Made by a program: the position numbers and the translations under genes
Shown here: positions 8,892-19,090 of the stretch, piece after piece
Layout of the letters: each line of letters begins with the position of its first letter
Position numbering within the stretch: position 1 is the first letter of the stretch
Notes under the pieces: model-generated
Seen by the model: the letters and a program-made list of their open reading frames with translations, nothing else
The model's database searches: none
What the model was told of the DNA's origin: nothing
Source of the DNA: Sphingomonas aliaeris
Lineage (GTDB): Bacteria > Pseudomonadota > Alphaproteobacteria > Sphingomonadales > Sphingomonadaceae
Assembly: GCF_016743815.1 (NCBI RefSeq)
Contig: NZ_CP061035.1
Coordinates: 2,110,501 to 2,174,500 of the forward strand
DNA: 64,000 nt
Reading direction: 5' to 3'

Positions 8892-9116
8892 ATGGCACGC
8901 CCATTCTTCCGCCGCCGCAAGTCCTGCCCTTTCTCGGCCAAGGATGCCCCCCGGATCGACTATAAGGACGTACGTCTGTTGCAGGGTTTCGTGTCCGAGC
9001 GTGGCAAGATCGTCCCGAGCCGCATCACTTCGGTGAGCGGTAAGAAGCAGCGCGAACTCGCCCAGGCGATCAAGCGCGCCCGTCATCTGGGCCTGCTGCC
9101 CTACATCGTTAAGTAA
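8892..9116 (+). CDS. rpsR: Small ribosomal subunit protein S18
   Basis: 74-residue basic 30S protein that forms a heterodimer with S6. The motifs [19 protein letters not shown] and [14 protein letters not shown] are diagnostic. It lies 14 bases after rpsF, with an AGGAG ribosome site in the gap, and 14 bases before rplI. Confidence 0.97.
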   Translation: MARPFFRRRKSCPFSAKDAPRIDYKDVRLLQGFVSERGKIVPSRITSVSGKKQRELAQAIKRARHLGLLPYIVK

Positions 9117-9130
9117 GGGAGGGACGACCC

Positions 9131-9733
9131 ATGCAAGTCATCCTGCTGGAACGCGTCGAAAAGCTTGGCCAGATCGGCGACGTCGTCACCGTGAAGGACG
9201 GGTTCGCCCGTAACTTCCTGCTGCCGAACAAGAAGGCACTGCGTTCGAACGCCGCCAACCTGAAGGTGTTCGAAAAGAACCGCGAGTCGATCGTGGCCGA
9301 CAATGCGGCGCGCCGCGGCGAAGCCGAGATCGAAGCGAAGTCGATCGACGGCATCACGCTGACGCTGATCCGTCAGTCTTCGAACACCGGCCAGCTCTAC
9401 GGTTCGGTCGCGGTTCGCGATCTGCTCGACGCACTGGAAACCGAAGGCCACAAGGTCGCCAAGTCGGCGATCGTGCTGAACAAGCCGATCAAGGCGATCG
9501 GCCTGTACGAGGTCAAGGTCACGCTGCATCCGGAAGTCGCCGTGACCGTCAAGGTCAACGTCGCACGCTCGCCTGAAGAGGCCGAGATGCAGGCCCAGGG
9601 CGTCAACGTCATGGAAGCCATGTTCGAAAAGGACGAGGCCGGCTTCGTCGAAGCCTACGACCCGAACGCCGAACCCGGCGCGACGGCCGAAGTTTCGTCG
9701 AACGACGAACCTGCCGAGCAGACCCAGGCCTGA
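9131..9733 (+). CDS. rplI: Large ribosomal subunit protein L9
   Basis: 50S protein that binds 23S rRNA near the L1 stalk. It begins MQVILLERVEKLGQIGDVV and contains the L9 signature GFARNFLLPNKKAL. At 200 residues it is longer than the roughly 150 of E. coli L9 because of an acidic C-terminal extension (residues about 165-200), a feature common in this group. A rho-independent terminator follows 22 bases after the stop. Confidence 0.97.
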   Translation: MQVILLERVEKLGQIGDVVTVKDGFARNFLLPNKKALRSNAANLKVFEKNRESIVADNAARRGEAEIEAKSIDGITLTLIRQSSNTGQLYGSVAVRDLLDALETEGHKVAKSAIVLNKPIKAIGLYEVKVTLHPEVAVTVKVNVARSPEEAEMQAQGVNVMEAMFEKDEAGFVEAYDPNAEPGATAEVSSNDEPAEQTQA

Positions 9734-9755
9734 GGCTCTCGAATCCGTTTACGAG

Positions 9756-9788
9756 AAGGCCGTCCGGAGCGATCCGGGCGGCCTTTTT
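9756..9788 (+). terminator. Terminator of rpsF-rpsR-rplI
   Basis: AAGGCCGTCCGGA (9756-9768) pairs with TCCGGGCGGCCTT (9773-9785), loop GCGA, followed by a T-run. One G-T pair is needed. A classic rho-independent terminator for the ribosomal-protein operon. Confidence 0.88.
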
Positions 9789-9810
9789 GTTTGGATGATT
9801 GCGGCGGGTG

Positions 9811-9849
9811 CAAACGAAAAGGCCATCCGGAGCTATCCGAATGGCCTTT
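9811..9849 (-). terminator. Terminator for the minus-strand microgene
   Basis: AAAGGCCATCCGGA (9818-9831) and TCCGAATGGCCTTT (9836-9849) form a hairpin. Read on the minus strand it ends in TTTTCGTTTG, so it is oriented for transcription arriving from the small gene at 9894-9971. Its stem closely resembles the plus-strand terminator at 9756. Confidence 0.65.
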
Positions 9850-9893
9850 GGTTGTCGGTGGGGTTCGCCTTCGATCGAAGACAAGCACCTTGC

Positions 9894-9971
9894 TTACGGT
9901 ACGGCGACGCAAGCGCCGACGACGGCTGCGAGCGGGATAAGTGCGAAGATAAGCGGGGCGATGCTCTTCAT
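9894..9971 (-). CDS. Probable 25-residue lipopeptide or small membrane peptide
   Basis: A 26-codon reading frame starting ATG AAG AGC and ending at TAA. The product has a basic start (MKS), a hydrophobic core and a lipobox-like AVVGAC near its end, leaving only CVAVP after processing. It would be a full lipoprotein signal with almost no mature part. A well-formed terminator lies 45 bases downstream on the same strand. The ribosome-binding site is weak (GAAGTG about 10 bases upstream). No family was recognised; it resembles in form entericidin-like or signal-peptide-derived lipopeptides, but without detectable homology. Confidence 0.45.
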   Translation of the reverse strand: MKSIAPLIFALIPLAAVVGACVAVP

Positions 9972-10297
9972 AGGGAATTCACTTCGTTACCTGAGGACTT
10001 GTCCATCAAAACGCGCCGACAGGAAAAGGTTTCCCTACGCTGAACGCCGGACGGTGTGTCATCGCGGTGCGCAGCTATCGACAGATGATCCTCACCGCCC
10101 GAACAGCTTTTTGGTATTGCCGTGCGCAACTGTACCAGTCTTTACCTATTAGTATCGTTGCAAAAATCGCCAAGGATGGTGGACAGCGGAAATTTCGCGT
10201 TTGTTGGCGCCGAGCTTTCGTATCGTTCATGTACCATCATATCGCCAACTAACGAAGCCAGCATCCAACGTTGGCGACATAGTCAGGATCTAATGGG
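9972..10297. other. Intergenic stretch without recognised genes
   Basis: About 325 bases between the microgene and the membrane-protein gene. It is less GC-rich than its surroundings. I see no convincing ORF, repeat or RNA gene. The promoter of the minus-strand microgene and that of the plus-strand gene at 10298 should both lie here. Confidence 0.5.
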
Positions 10298-10870
10298 ATG
10301 CGAAACTATTCGACGATGCCCTTCGCCGATGTCCGGCGGGATTATTTGGCGACAAGCACGACGGCTATGCCAGCCGGCGGGCTCATTGCGTGGTCGATAC
10401 TCGCCGTCGCCGCATACGCTTTTGGTGACGCGCTGCCTTACTTTGCACCTTTTATCGCCGCTGCGATTCCCGTTCCCATCGCTATTGCGATCGACAAATT
10501 TCGTGGAAAGCTGGGCCTGTGGAGGGAAGGAAACGACAATCCTATCGCCCGGCTTTTTATGCGTTTTATCACCGTCGTCGGGCTGCTCGTCCCGCTCGTC
10601 ATAATCGCCGCCCGAGCGACTGGCGAGCTTGATCTCCTCATTCTAGGACTTGCAATTCTTTCAGGCGTTGTCTGGGTTCCTCCTGGATGGGGTGCTGACG
10701 ATCCGGCGGGCTTTACCCACTTCGTATTGCGATCTGTCCTCTGTTACGCCGCTTACTTGATTGTCCCGGATGACCTTCGGGGCGCCGCTATCGCGGGTGC
10801 GGCGGCGGTGTCTTATGTCTATGCCATTAGGGCGATGCGGAAGCCCTCCTCGGTTCAAAGGCCGGCATGA
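10298..10870 (+). CDS. Uncharacterised multi-pass membrane protein
   Basis: 190-residue inner-membrane protein with about five or six hydrophobic segments (roughly residues 27-43, 47-63, 88-105, 112-130, 142-155 and 160-175). It resembles the small membrane proteins grouped as DUF7010, though this is a weak impression from pattern alone. An AGGATCT site lies upstream of the ATG. Codon use and base composition are slightly less GC-biased than in the neighbours. Function unknown. Confidence 0.6.
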   Translation: MRNYSTMPFADVRRDYLATSTTAMPAGGLIAWSILAVAAYAFGDALPYFAPFIAAAIPVPIAIAIDKFRGKLGLWREGNDNPIARLFMRFITVVGLLVPLVIIAARATGELDLLILGLAILSGVVWVPPGWGADDPAGFTHFVLRSVLCYAAYLIVPDDLRGAAIAGAAAVSYVYAIRAMRKPSSVQRPA

Positions 10871-10998
10871 CCGTTGTGTTCAACCCAAGATTATTCACCG
10901 GCGATTTGAGATTCGAATGGCCACAATGGGCTTCGTCCCCCAATCATTCCATTGGCGGAGTCTCAGTATCCGAGCACCTTATCGCGCCCTTAAATCGT

Positions 10999-12841
10999 TC
11001 ACTTCCGGCCGAAAAGTTTCTCCACGTCCGTCATAGATAATTTGACCCACGTAGGCCGGCCATGATTGCACTGCCCGGAATGCGGGGTAACCTCCATTTC
11101 CCTGAGCAATGCGTTCATTTCCGCGACGGAAAGGATGCGGCCGGCGCGGACGGAGCCGTGGCAGGCCATCGTGGCGGCGACGTGGTCGAGGCGCTCCTTG
11201 AGGCTGAGCGCTTCGTCGAAGGCGGCTAGTTCGTCGGCGAGATCGGTGACGAGGCCGGTGACGTCGCTTTGGCCGAGCATGGCGGGGACGGCGCGGACGA
11301 GCATTGCGCGCGGCCCGAACCGTTCGAGATCGAGGCCGAAATCGCTGAGTTCCGTGGCGCGCGCTTCGAGACGGTCGCAGGCGGGTTCGTCCAGTTCGAT
11401 CACTTCGGCGAGCAATAGCGCCTGGCTGGCGACGCCGCCATCGGCCATCGCCTTGCGCATGCGTTCGAGGACGAGACGTTCGTGTGCAGCGTGCTGATCG
11501 ACGAGGACGAGGCCGTCCGATGCCTCCGCGACGATATAGGTCTTGGCAACCTGCCCGCGCGCGACCCCCATCGGGAAGGCGGCGACTTCGGGCGGCGGGG
11601 CATAAGCGGGTTCGGCGCGCGCCTGCGGCGTAGGAGCAGTGAAATGCTGGCGGCGATCCTGAACCGAATATTGGCGGTCCCAAAGGTTTGGTGTCTGCCG
11701 TTCCGAGAGGGCATAGTCCGACGTGACCGTTGGATCCGGATGCCCTGTCGGTGGGGGGCCACGATGAAGCCTCCGCCCCCGGCCCCGCAGGTTCAGACGT
11801 CCACGCGGCCATCGCATCCTCGCCCGGCCGCTGGACGCTGCGATGTCCGGCCTCGTCCAGCGCACGGCGAAGGCCACTGACGATCAGGCCGCGGACCATT
11901 GCCGGTTCGCGGAAGCGCACCTCGGTCTTGGCCGGGTGGACGTTGACGTCGACCGCGTCCGCCGGAACGTCGAGGAACAAGGCAACCATTGCGTGCCGAT
12001 CGCGCGGCATCATCTCGGCATAGGCGCCGCGGATCGCGCCGATCAGGAGGCGGTCCTTCACGGGCCGTCCGTTGACGAACAGATATTGGTGATCGGCAAT
12101 GCCGCGATTGAAGGTTGGCAGGCCTGCAATACCCCCGAGCGTCAGCCCTTCCCGTTGCAGATCGACCGCGACACCATTGTCGATCATGCCCTTGTCGGTA
12201 AGCGCGGCGACCCGTTGCGGCAGGCTGTCTCCCGCGGCGACCTGCAAGGCGCGGCGACCGTCATGATCGACCGAGAAGGCGATGTCGGGACGCGCCATCG
12301 CGAGCCGTTTCACCACGTCCAGGCAGGCGGCATATTCCGAGCGGGACGTGCGCAGGAACTTGCGGCGCGCCGGGACTCGTTCGAACAAGCCCTCGACGCG
12401 GACGCGCGTGCCAGGCGGCACACCGGCGGGACCTTCCGACACCAGAGTGCCATTGTCGACGATGCGGGCCCAGCCCTCCGCCCCGCGCACCCGGCTTTCC
12501 AGCGTCAGCCGCGCGACACTGGCGATCGAGGGCAACGCTTCGCCCCGAAATCCGAGCGTCGCGACGTTTTCGATCGCGCCATCGACCAGCAGATGATCGG
12601 GCAGCTTCGAGGTGGCGTGGCGTTCGAGCGCGAGTGCCATGTCATCCGGGCTCATGGCGCAACCGTCGTCGATCACCTCGATCCCGTCGATCCCGCCGCC
12701 AGAAAGGCGGATATCGACTCGGTGGGCGCCCGCATCGACGGCATTCTCGACAAGCTCTTTCAGCGCGCTGGCGGGTCTTTCCACCACTTCACCGGCAGCT
12801 ATGCGATTGACGAGATGTTCGGGCAGGCGTCGTATTGACAT
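10999..12841 (-). pseudogene. mutL: DNA mismatch repair protein MutL, frameshifted
   Basis: MutL couples MutS mismatch recognition to downstream repair. The N-terminal GHKL ATPase part is clear from MSIRRLPEHLVNRIAAGEV at 12841, through DAGAHRVDIRLSGGG and GFRGEALPSI, to NVHPAKTEVRF. The C-terminal dimerisation/endonuclease part continues in another frame with [14 protein letters not shown] and [11 protein letters not shown]. The frames join if one base is removed from the six-G run at 11753-11758, in the linker between the domains. As read, the protein would lose its C-terminal domain. Either a true mutator allele or a homopolymer error; the second seems likelier. Confidence 0.9.
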
Positions 12842-12888
12842 GGGGGTTGCTCTAGACCAAGCGACGGCTTCCCGCGACCCGGAACTGA

Positions 12889-14064
<1,176 letters not shown>

Positions 14065-14184
14065 TTGCCGGTGTCGGAATTGCCCGCGATGCGGATCGCA
14101 GCGACCGGCACCGCATGATAGGACGCGTCGATACACCGAAACCCGCCCGATCCATCTCGATCGCGCAGCTTGTGAAGGGATAGA

Positions 14185-15150
14185 ATGGCGCCGTCTCGCA
14201 ACCGGCGCCCGGGGTTTTCGCGACGGGCGCAATACGGTTTGTTCCTGGGATATGTCATCGCGGTCGCCGGTGCGGTTGTCGCGGTGGTGCTGCTTGCCTT
14301 CGCCACGATGAACCCGCCTGTATTCGCCGCCATGCGCGCCTCGCTGGCCGAGATCACGACGCCGATTTCTTCGGGCGTAGCGGGGATCGGTCGCGGGATA
14401 GCGGCGATACCCGAAGGCATTTCGGAGCATTTCGCGACCGTCGACAAGAATGCCGAATTGCGCCGCGAACTGAACGACGTGCAGGCGTTGCTGCTGCGCG
14501 CGCGGACGTTGGCGCGGGACAATCGCAGGTTGACGGCGTTGCTGCAGATCCGCGAACGCGTCGCCGTTCCCATCGTCGCCGCCCGGCTGGTCAATTCCTC
14601 TGCATCCAGCACGCGGCGAACGGCGACGCTGAACGCGGGCACGTGGCAGGGCGTCAAGGTCGGGCAACCGGTGCGGGGCCCGGATGGCTTGATCGGCCGA
14701 ATTCTGGAGGCGGGGCCGAACACGTCGCGCGTCTTGTTGATCACCGATGCCGAAAGCCGCGTTCCCGTACGCCGCACGCGCGATGGCCTGGTGGCGCTTG
14801 CGGACGGACGCGGCGACGGGCTGTTGCAGATCAATGCCGGGACCCTGTCGAACGTCTCGCTCGCGCCGGGCGACGTTTTCGTCACGTCCGGCAATGGCGG
14901 AATATATGCCCCGGGCATTCCGGTGGCTCGCGTGATCGAGCGCGGGCAGGATAGCGCCCGTGCCCGCAGCTTCGCACGACCCAACACGCTGGACTTCGCG
15001 CTGGTACAAGACATCTTCCTGCCGCCCCCGCCACCTCCACCGCCCGCCGCGGGACCGACGCCGGTGCCGGTAGCATCGCCGACGCCGTCGCCCTCCCCGG
15101 CCCGCTCGCCCACGCCGTCTCCCGCCCCATCGCGCCCGGCCGGCAAATGA
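14185..15150 (+). CDS. mreC: Rod shape-determining protein MreC
   Basis: Periplasmic scaffold that activates PBP2-RodA. 321 residues: one transmembrane helix (about 20-45), a coiled-coil region (about 90-125), then the beta-barrel MreC domain with TWQGVKVGQPVRGPDGLIGR and VLLITDAESRVPV. The last 45 residues are an unusual run of Pro/Ala/Ser/Thr, a disordered tail. It follows mreB after 120 bases and overlaps mreD by four bases (ATGA). Confidence 0.94.
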   Translation: MAPSRNRRPGFSRRAQYGLFLGYVIAVAGAVVAVVLLAFATMNPPVFAAMRASLAEITTPISSGVAGIGRGIAAIPEGISEHFATVDKNAELRRELNDVQALLLRARTLARDNRRLTALLQIRERVAVPIVAARLVNSSASSTRRTATLNAGTWQGVKVGQPVRGPDGLIGRILEAGPNTSRVLLITDAESRVPVRRTRDGLVALADGRGDGLLQINAGTLSNVSLAPGDVFVTSGNGGIYAPGIPVARVIERGQDSARARSFARPNTLDFALVQDIFLPPPPPPPPAAGPTPVPVASPTPSPSPARSPTPSPAPSRPAGK

Positions 15151-15671
15151 AGCGCCCCCATCCGCAGCCGCGCCGGGGCCCGTTCGATCCCGCGCCCGCC
15201 GGCAAGCTGTCGCGCGCCCTGCCCGCTCTGACGGTGATGTTGGGTTCGCTGGTGACGATCTGGCCGTTAGTCGCGACGATCCCGGTATTACCGCCGATGG
15301 GGCTGCTGATGCTGCTCGGCTGGCGGCTGATGCGGTCGGACAATTTCCACATCTGGGCTGCGCTGCCGCTCGGGCTGTTCGACGACCTGTTGAGCGGTCA
15401 GCCGCTCGGCAGTTCGATGCTGCTGTGGATGCTGTGCTTCTTTGCGATCGACCTGATCGAACAACGTTTGATGTTCCGCGATTTCTGGCAGGACTGGCTG
15501 ATCGCGTCGGGCGCGATCGCATTCTGCCTGATCACCGGGAGGTTCTTCGCCACGCCGATCACCGCGCACGTCGACACCGTGTTGTTGGTCCAGGTCGCCA
15601 TTACGATCATGCTATTTCCCGTCGTCTCGCGGCTATGCGCCTGGCTTGATGAGAAGCGCGAGAGCGCATAG
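15147..15671 (+). CDS. mreD: Rod shape-determining protein MreD
   Basis: 174-residue polytopic inner-membrane protein of the elongasome. Five hydrophobic segments are visible, with the family pattern PPMGLLMLLGWRLMR and LGLFDDLLSGQPLGSS. The start ATG overlaps the mreC stop and the next gene follows after eight bases, so it is co-translated with its partners. Confidence 0.93.
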   Translation: MKRPHPQPRRGPFDPAPAGKLSRALPALTVMLGSLVTIWPLVATIPVLPPMGLLMLLGWRLMRSDNFHIWAALPLGLFDDLLSGQPLGSSMLLWMLCFFAIDLIEQRLMFRDFWQDWLIASGAIAFCLITGRFFATPITAHVDTVLLVQVAITIMLFPVVSRLCAWLDEKRESA

Positions 15672-15679
15672 ATCGACCC

Positions 15680-17755
15680 ATGCGGATCGTTACCGAACAA
15701 TCGCAATCATACAGCTTTTCGCGTCGTGCCGTGATGCTTGGCGTTGCGCAGGGCGGCGTCGGGCTGATGCTGGCAGGGCGGATGGCGTGGCTGTCGATCG
15801 CGCAGAACGAGCATTATCAGGCGATGTCGGAAAGCAACCGCGTCAACATGACGCTGGTACCGCCCCGGCGGGGCTGGATCGTCGACCGCAACGGTGCGCC
15901 GATCGCGAACAACCGGACCGACTTTCGCGTCGATATCATCCCCGACAGGCTGGAGGACAAGGATCGCGTGCTCGCGGTTCTGGGCCAGATCCTGAGCCTG
16001 CCGCCCGAGGAGATCGAGCGGATCAATATCGATCTGAAGCATGCGGCGGGCTTCCAGCCTGTGCAGGTGATCGAGAATCTAGACTGGGAGCGGTTTGCGG
16101 CCGTCAGTGTACGTCTGCCCGAATTGCCGGGGGTCGCGCCGACGCGTGGATTTTCGCGCAACTATCCAGCGGGCGCGGCGGTCGCCCATCTGACGGGATA
16201 TGTCGGCGCCGCGTCGGCCGACCAGTACCGCGAAACGAAGGACCCGTTGATGGTCACGCCCGGTTTCAAGCTGGGCAAGGATGGCCTCGAGAAGACGCTG
16301 GAACCGTCGCTGCGGGGATCGCCGGGTGCGAAGCGGGTCGAGGTGACCGCGCGCGGTAAACTGGTCAAGGAGCTGGAGACGCGGCCCGACGTGCCGGGCA
16401 AGACAGCGCGGCTGACCATCGATGCGGGCCTGCAGGAATATGCCGCACGTCGGCTGGGTACGAATAGCGGATCTGTCGTGATGATCGATTGCGACACCGG
16501 CGACATCCTGGCGATGGTGTCGATGCCGGCTTACGATCCCAACCTCTTTTCGGACGGTATCAGCCATCTCGAATGGAAGATGCTGTCGGACAACGACCAC
16601 GTGCCGTTGATGAACAAGACGCTGCAGGGGCTGTATCCACCCGGTTCGACCGTCAAACCGATGAACGCGCTGGCTTTGTTGAATGCCGGCGTGAGCGCGA
16701 GCGAGCGCGTCAATTGTTCGGGTGCCATGCGGTTGGGCACCGGCGTATTTCATTGCCACAAACGCGGCGGGCACGGTCCGCTGGATATGAAGAATGCAGT
16801 GATGCAAAGCTGCGACATCTATTTCTACGAGATGGCGCGCCGCGTAGGATATGACGCGATCGCCCCCGTCGCACGGACGCTGGGCATGGGGCAGAAGTTC
16901 GATCTTCCGTTCGGATCGCAGCGCTATGGCACGATGCCGGACAGCGCGTGGAAGCAGAAGAAGTACAAGACGAGTTGGACGATCGCGGATTCCCTGAACG
17001 CCTCGATCGGACAGGGCTACGTGTTGGCCAATCCGTTCCAGCTGGCGGTAATGGCGGCGCGGATCGGATCGGGCAAGAACCTGATCCCGCGCCTGTTGAT
17101 GAGCGGCCCGGCGCCGAACCCGCAGCCCCTGCCCTATTCGGCGGAGCATCTGGCCGTCGTTCGCGAGGCGATGTTCGGCGTGGTCAATCAGGGCGGCACG
17201 GGCGGGCGAGCACGGATGCTCGTGCCCGGCGTCGCGCTGGCGGCGAAGACCGGCACCGCACAGGTGCGCCGCATCACAATGTCGGAGCGGGCCGGCGGGG
17301 TGCTGAAGAATTCGCAATTGCCGTTCAAGATGCGCGATCACGCGTTGTTCGTCTGCTTTGCACCCGCAGATAAGCCGAAATACGCAATGGCGGTGGTGCT
17401 CGAGCATAACGGCCATACGGTTGCCAATCTGGATACGCCGCTCACCGGTCGTGACATCATGACCTATATGTTCGATCGCGAGCGCGCGCTGGCATCCTTG
17501 GCGGAGGTCGAGCCGACTTGGGGCGGTGATATCGCGACGCGCGCTACCGCAGAGGCGGCGGCTTACCGCGCCGCTGCCACTGCACCGCCTCCGGCGGTCG
17601 GGCTGGCCACCGAACAGAATGCCGGCGCACCGACCGACGCGCCGGCGGTCGAGGCTGCGACCGCCGCCGCCAACGCCACCGCAGAGGCGCAGGCGCACGA
17701 TACCGCGACCGGCAACGGCATCGCGCAGACCACGGGATCACCGGAACCACGATGA
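15680..17755 (+). CDS. mrdA: Penicillin-binding protein 2
   Basis: Elongasome transpeptidase that cross-links newly made peptidoglycan with RodA. An N-terminal membrane anchor (about 17-38), the PBP dimerisation domain with RRGWIVDRNGAPIANN, and a transpeptidase domain with S323-TVK, SLN and KTGT motifs are present. At 691 residues it is some 60 residues longer than usual because of an Ala/Thr-rich, low-complexity C-terminal tail after the catalytic domain (about 625-691). It overlaps rodA by four bases. Confidence 0.96.
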   Translation: MRIVTEQSQSYSFSRRAVMLGVAQGGVGLMLAGRMAWLSIAQNEHYQAMSESNRVNMTLVPPRRGWIVDRNGAPIANNRTDFRVDIIPDRLEDKDRVLAVLGQILSLPPEEIERINIDLKHAAGFQPVQVIENLDWERFAAVSVRLPELPGVAPTRGFSRNYPAGAAVAHLTGYVGAASADQYRETKDPLMVTPGFKLGKDGLEKTLEPSLRGSPGAKRVEVTARGKLVKELETRPDVPGKTARLTIDAGLQEYAARRLGTNSGSVVMIDCDTGDILAMVSMPAYDPNLFSDGISHLEWKMLSDNDHVPLMNKTLQGLYPPGSTVKPMNALALLNAGVSASERVNCSGAMRLGTGVFHCHKRGGHGPLDMKNAVMQSCDIYFYEMARRVGYDAIAPVARTLGMGQKFDLPFGSQRYGTMPDSAWKQKKYKTSWTIADSLNASIGQGYVLANPFQLAVMAARIGSGKNLIPRLLMSGPAPNPQPLPYSAEHLAVVREAMFGVVNQGGTGGRARMLVPGVALAAKTGTAQVRRITMSERAGGVLKNSQLPFKMRDHALFVCFAPADKPKYAMAVVLEHNGHTVANLDTPLTGRDIMTYMFDRERALASLAEVEPTWGGDIATRATAEAAAYRAAATAPPPAVGLATEQNAGAPTDAPAVEAATAAANATAEAQAHDTATGNGIAQTTGSPEPR

Positions 17756-18864
17756 GCAGCCGTAACTTCGTTCCCGCCCCGCTCGCGCAATTGCCGTGGA
17801 AGGTGATCTTCCTCGTCTCGGCGATCGGCGGTTTCGGACTGATCGTCCTCTACTCGGCCGCCGGGGGCAGCTGGCAACCCTGGGCCTTCAACCAGGGCAT
17901 CCGGTTCGCGGTGCTGATGAGCTGCGCGATCCTGTTGTCGCGGGTGAAGGCGGATTTCTGGGGCAGTGTCGCATTGCCTGTCTATGCCGGCTTGGTCATC
18001 GCGCTGATCCTGGTCGAGCTTCTGGGGGCGGTGCGCGGCGGTAGCCAGAGGTGGCTCGACCTTGGCTTCATCCGGTTGCAACCGTCCGAATTCATGAAGC
18101 CGTTCATCGTGCTCGCTTGCGCCAAGTTCTACGATCTACTGCCACCCGGGGAAACGCGACGCTTCGGCGCGATCTGGCCCGCGGCGCTGTTGATCGGCAT
18201 ACCCGCGGCGCTCGTGATGAAGCAGCCCGATCTCGGCACCGCGCTCATGATCACCGCGGGCGGTGTTACGGTCGTCTTCCTGGCCGGCGTACCGATCCGC
18301 CTGTTCGTCGGCGGTACGCTGGCGCTGGGGGCGATGGTGCCGTTGGTGTTCAATTACGTGCTGCACGATTACCAGCGGAACCGTATCCTGATCTTCCTGG
18401 ATCCCGAAAGCGATCCGCTGGGCACCGGTTATCATATCAGCCAGTCGAAAATCGCGATCGGGTCGGGCGGGGTCTTCGGCAAGGGCTTCCTGAACGGCAC
18501 GCAGAACCATCTGGACTATTTGCCCGAAGGGCATACCGACTTCGCACTGGCGACGATGATGGAGGAATGGGGGCTGATCGGCGGCGTTGCGCTGATCATC
18601 GCTTTTCTAACCGTGATCTTCTGGGGCGCCAGCGTCGCGTTGAACGCGCAAAGCCGTTTCGCACGCCTTGCCGCCGCGGGGCTTTCTGCGACGATCTTCT
18701 TCTACGTCGCGATCAACATGTCGATGGTTATGGGCCTTGCGCCGGTGGTGGGCATTCCCCTGCCCTTTATCAGCTATGGCAGCTCGGCCCAGCTCACCGT
18801 CCTGCTGTGTCTCGGCATTTTGATGTCGATCGACCGGCAAAACCGGCAGACCAACCGCTGGTGA
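17752..18864 (+). CDS. rodA: Peptidoglycan glycosyltransferase RodA
   Basis: SEDS-family polymerase that extends glycan strands from lipid II, working with PBP2. 370 residues with about ten transmembrane helices. Family motifs include LGFIRLQPSEFMKPF, MKQPDLGTALM, LPEGHTDFALATMMEEWG and PLPFISYGSSAQL. The Glu and Asp in GHTDF and EEWG are conserved in SEDS polymerases. Final gene of the mre operon; its ATG overlaps the mrdA stop (ATGA). Confidence 0.97.
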   Translation: MSSRNFVPAPLAQLPWKVIFLVSAIGGFGLIVLYSAAGGSWQPWAFNQGIRFAVLMSCAILLSRVKADFWGSVALPVYAGLVIALILVELLGAVRGGSQRWLDLGFIRLQPSEFMKPFIVLACAKFYDLLPPGETRRFGAIWPAALLIGIPAALVMKQPDLGTALMITAGGVTVVFLAGVPIRLFVGGTLALGAMVPLVFNYVLHDYQRNRILIFLDPESDPLGTGYHISQSKIAIGSGGVFGKGFLNGTQNHLDYLPEGHTDFALATMMEEWGLIGGVALIIAFLTVIFWGASVALNAQSRFARLAAAGLSATIFFYVAINMSMVMGLAPVVGIPLPFISYGSSAQLTVLLCLGILMSIDRQNRQTNRW

Positions 18865-18981
18865 TGAAAAGCGGTACGCAATCATTAAAAAAGGGGTTGC
18901 ATTCCCGCCCGGCGATGGTAGTTCGCGCCCTCCCCGAACGCGGTGGCGCCCTCCAAAGCGCCAATGACACCGCCCGGATAT

Positions 18982-19057
<76 letters not shown>

Positions 19058-19090
19058 TTCTTCTCCCGAAAACAGGACGACAAGCGATCG

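Noticed and set aside
9795..10043. An 82-codon plus-strand ORF downstream of rplI
   Set aside because: It starts inside the terminator region, crosses the minus-strand hairpin and microgene, and has a composition unlike a real protein.
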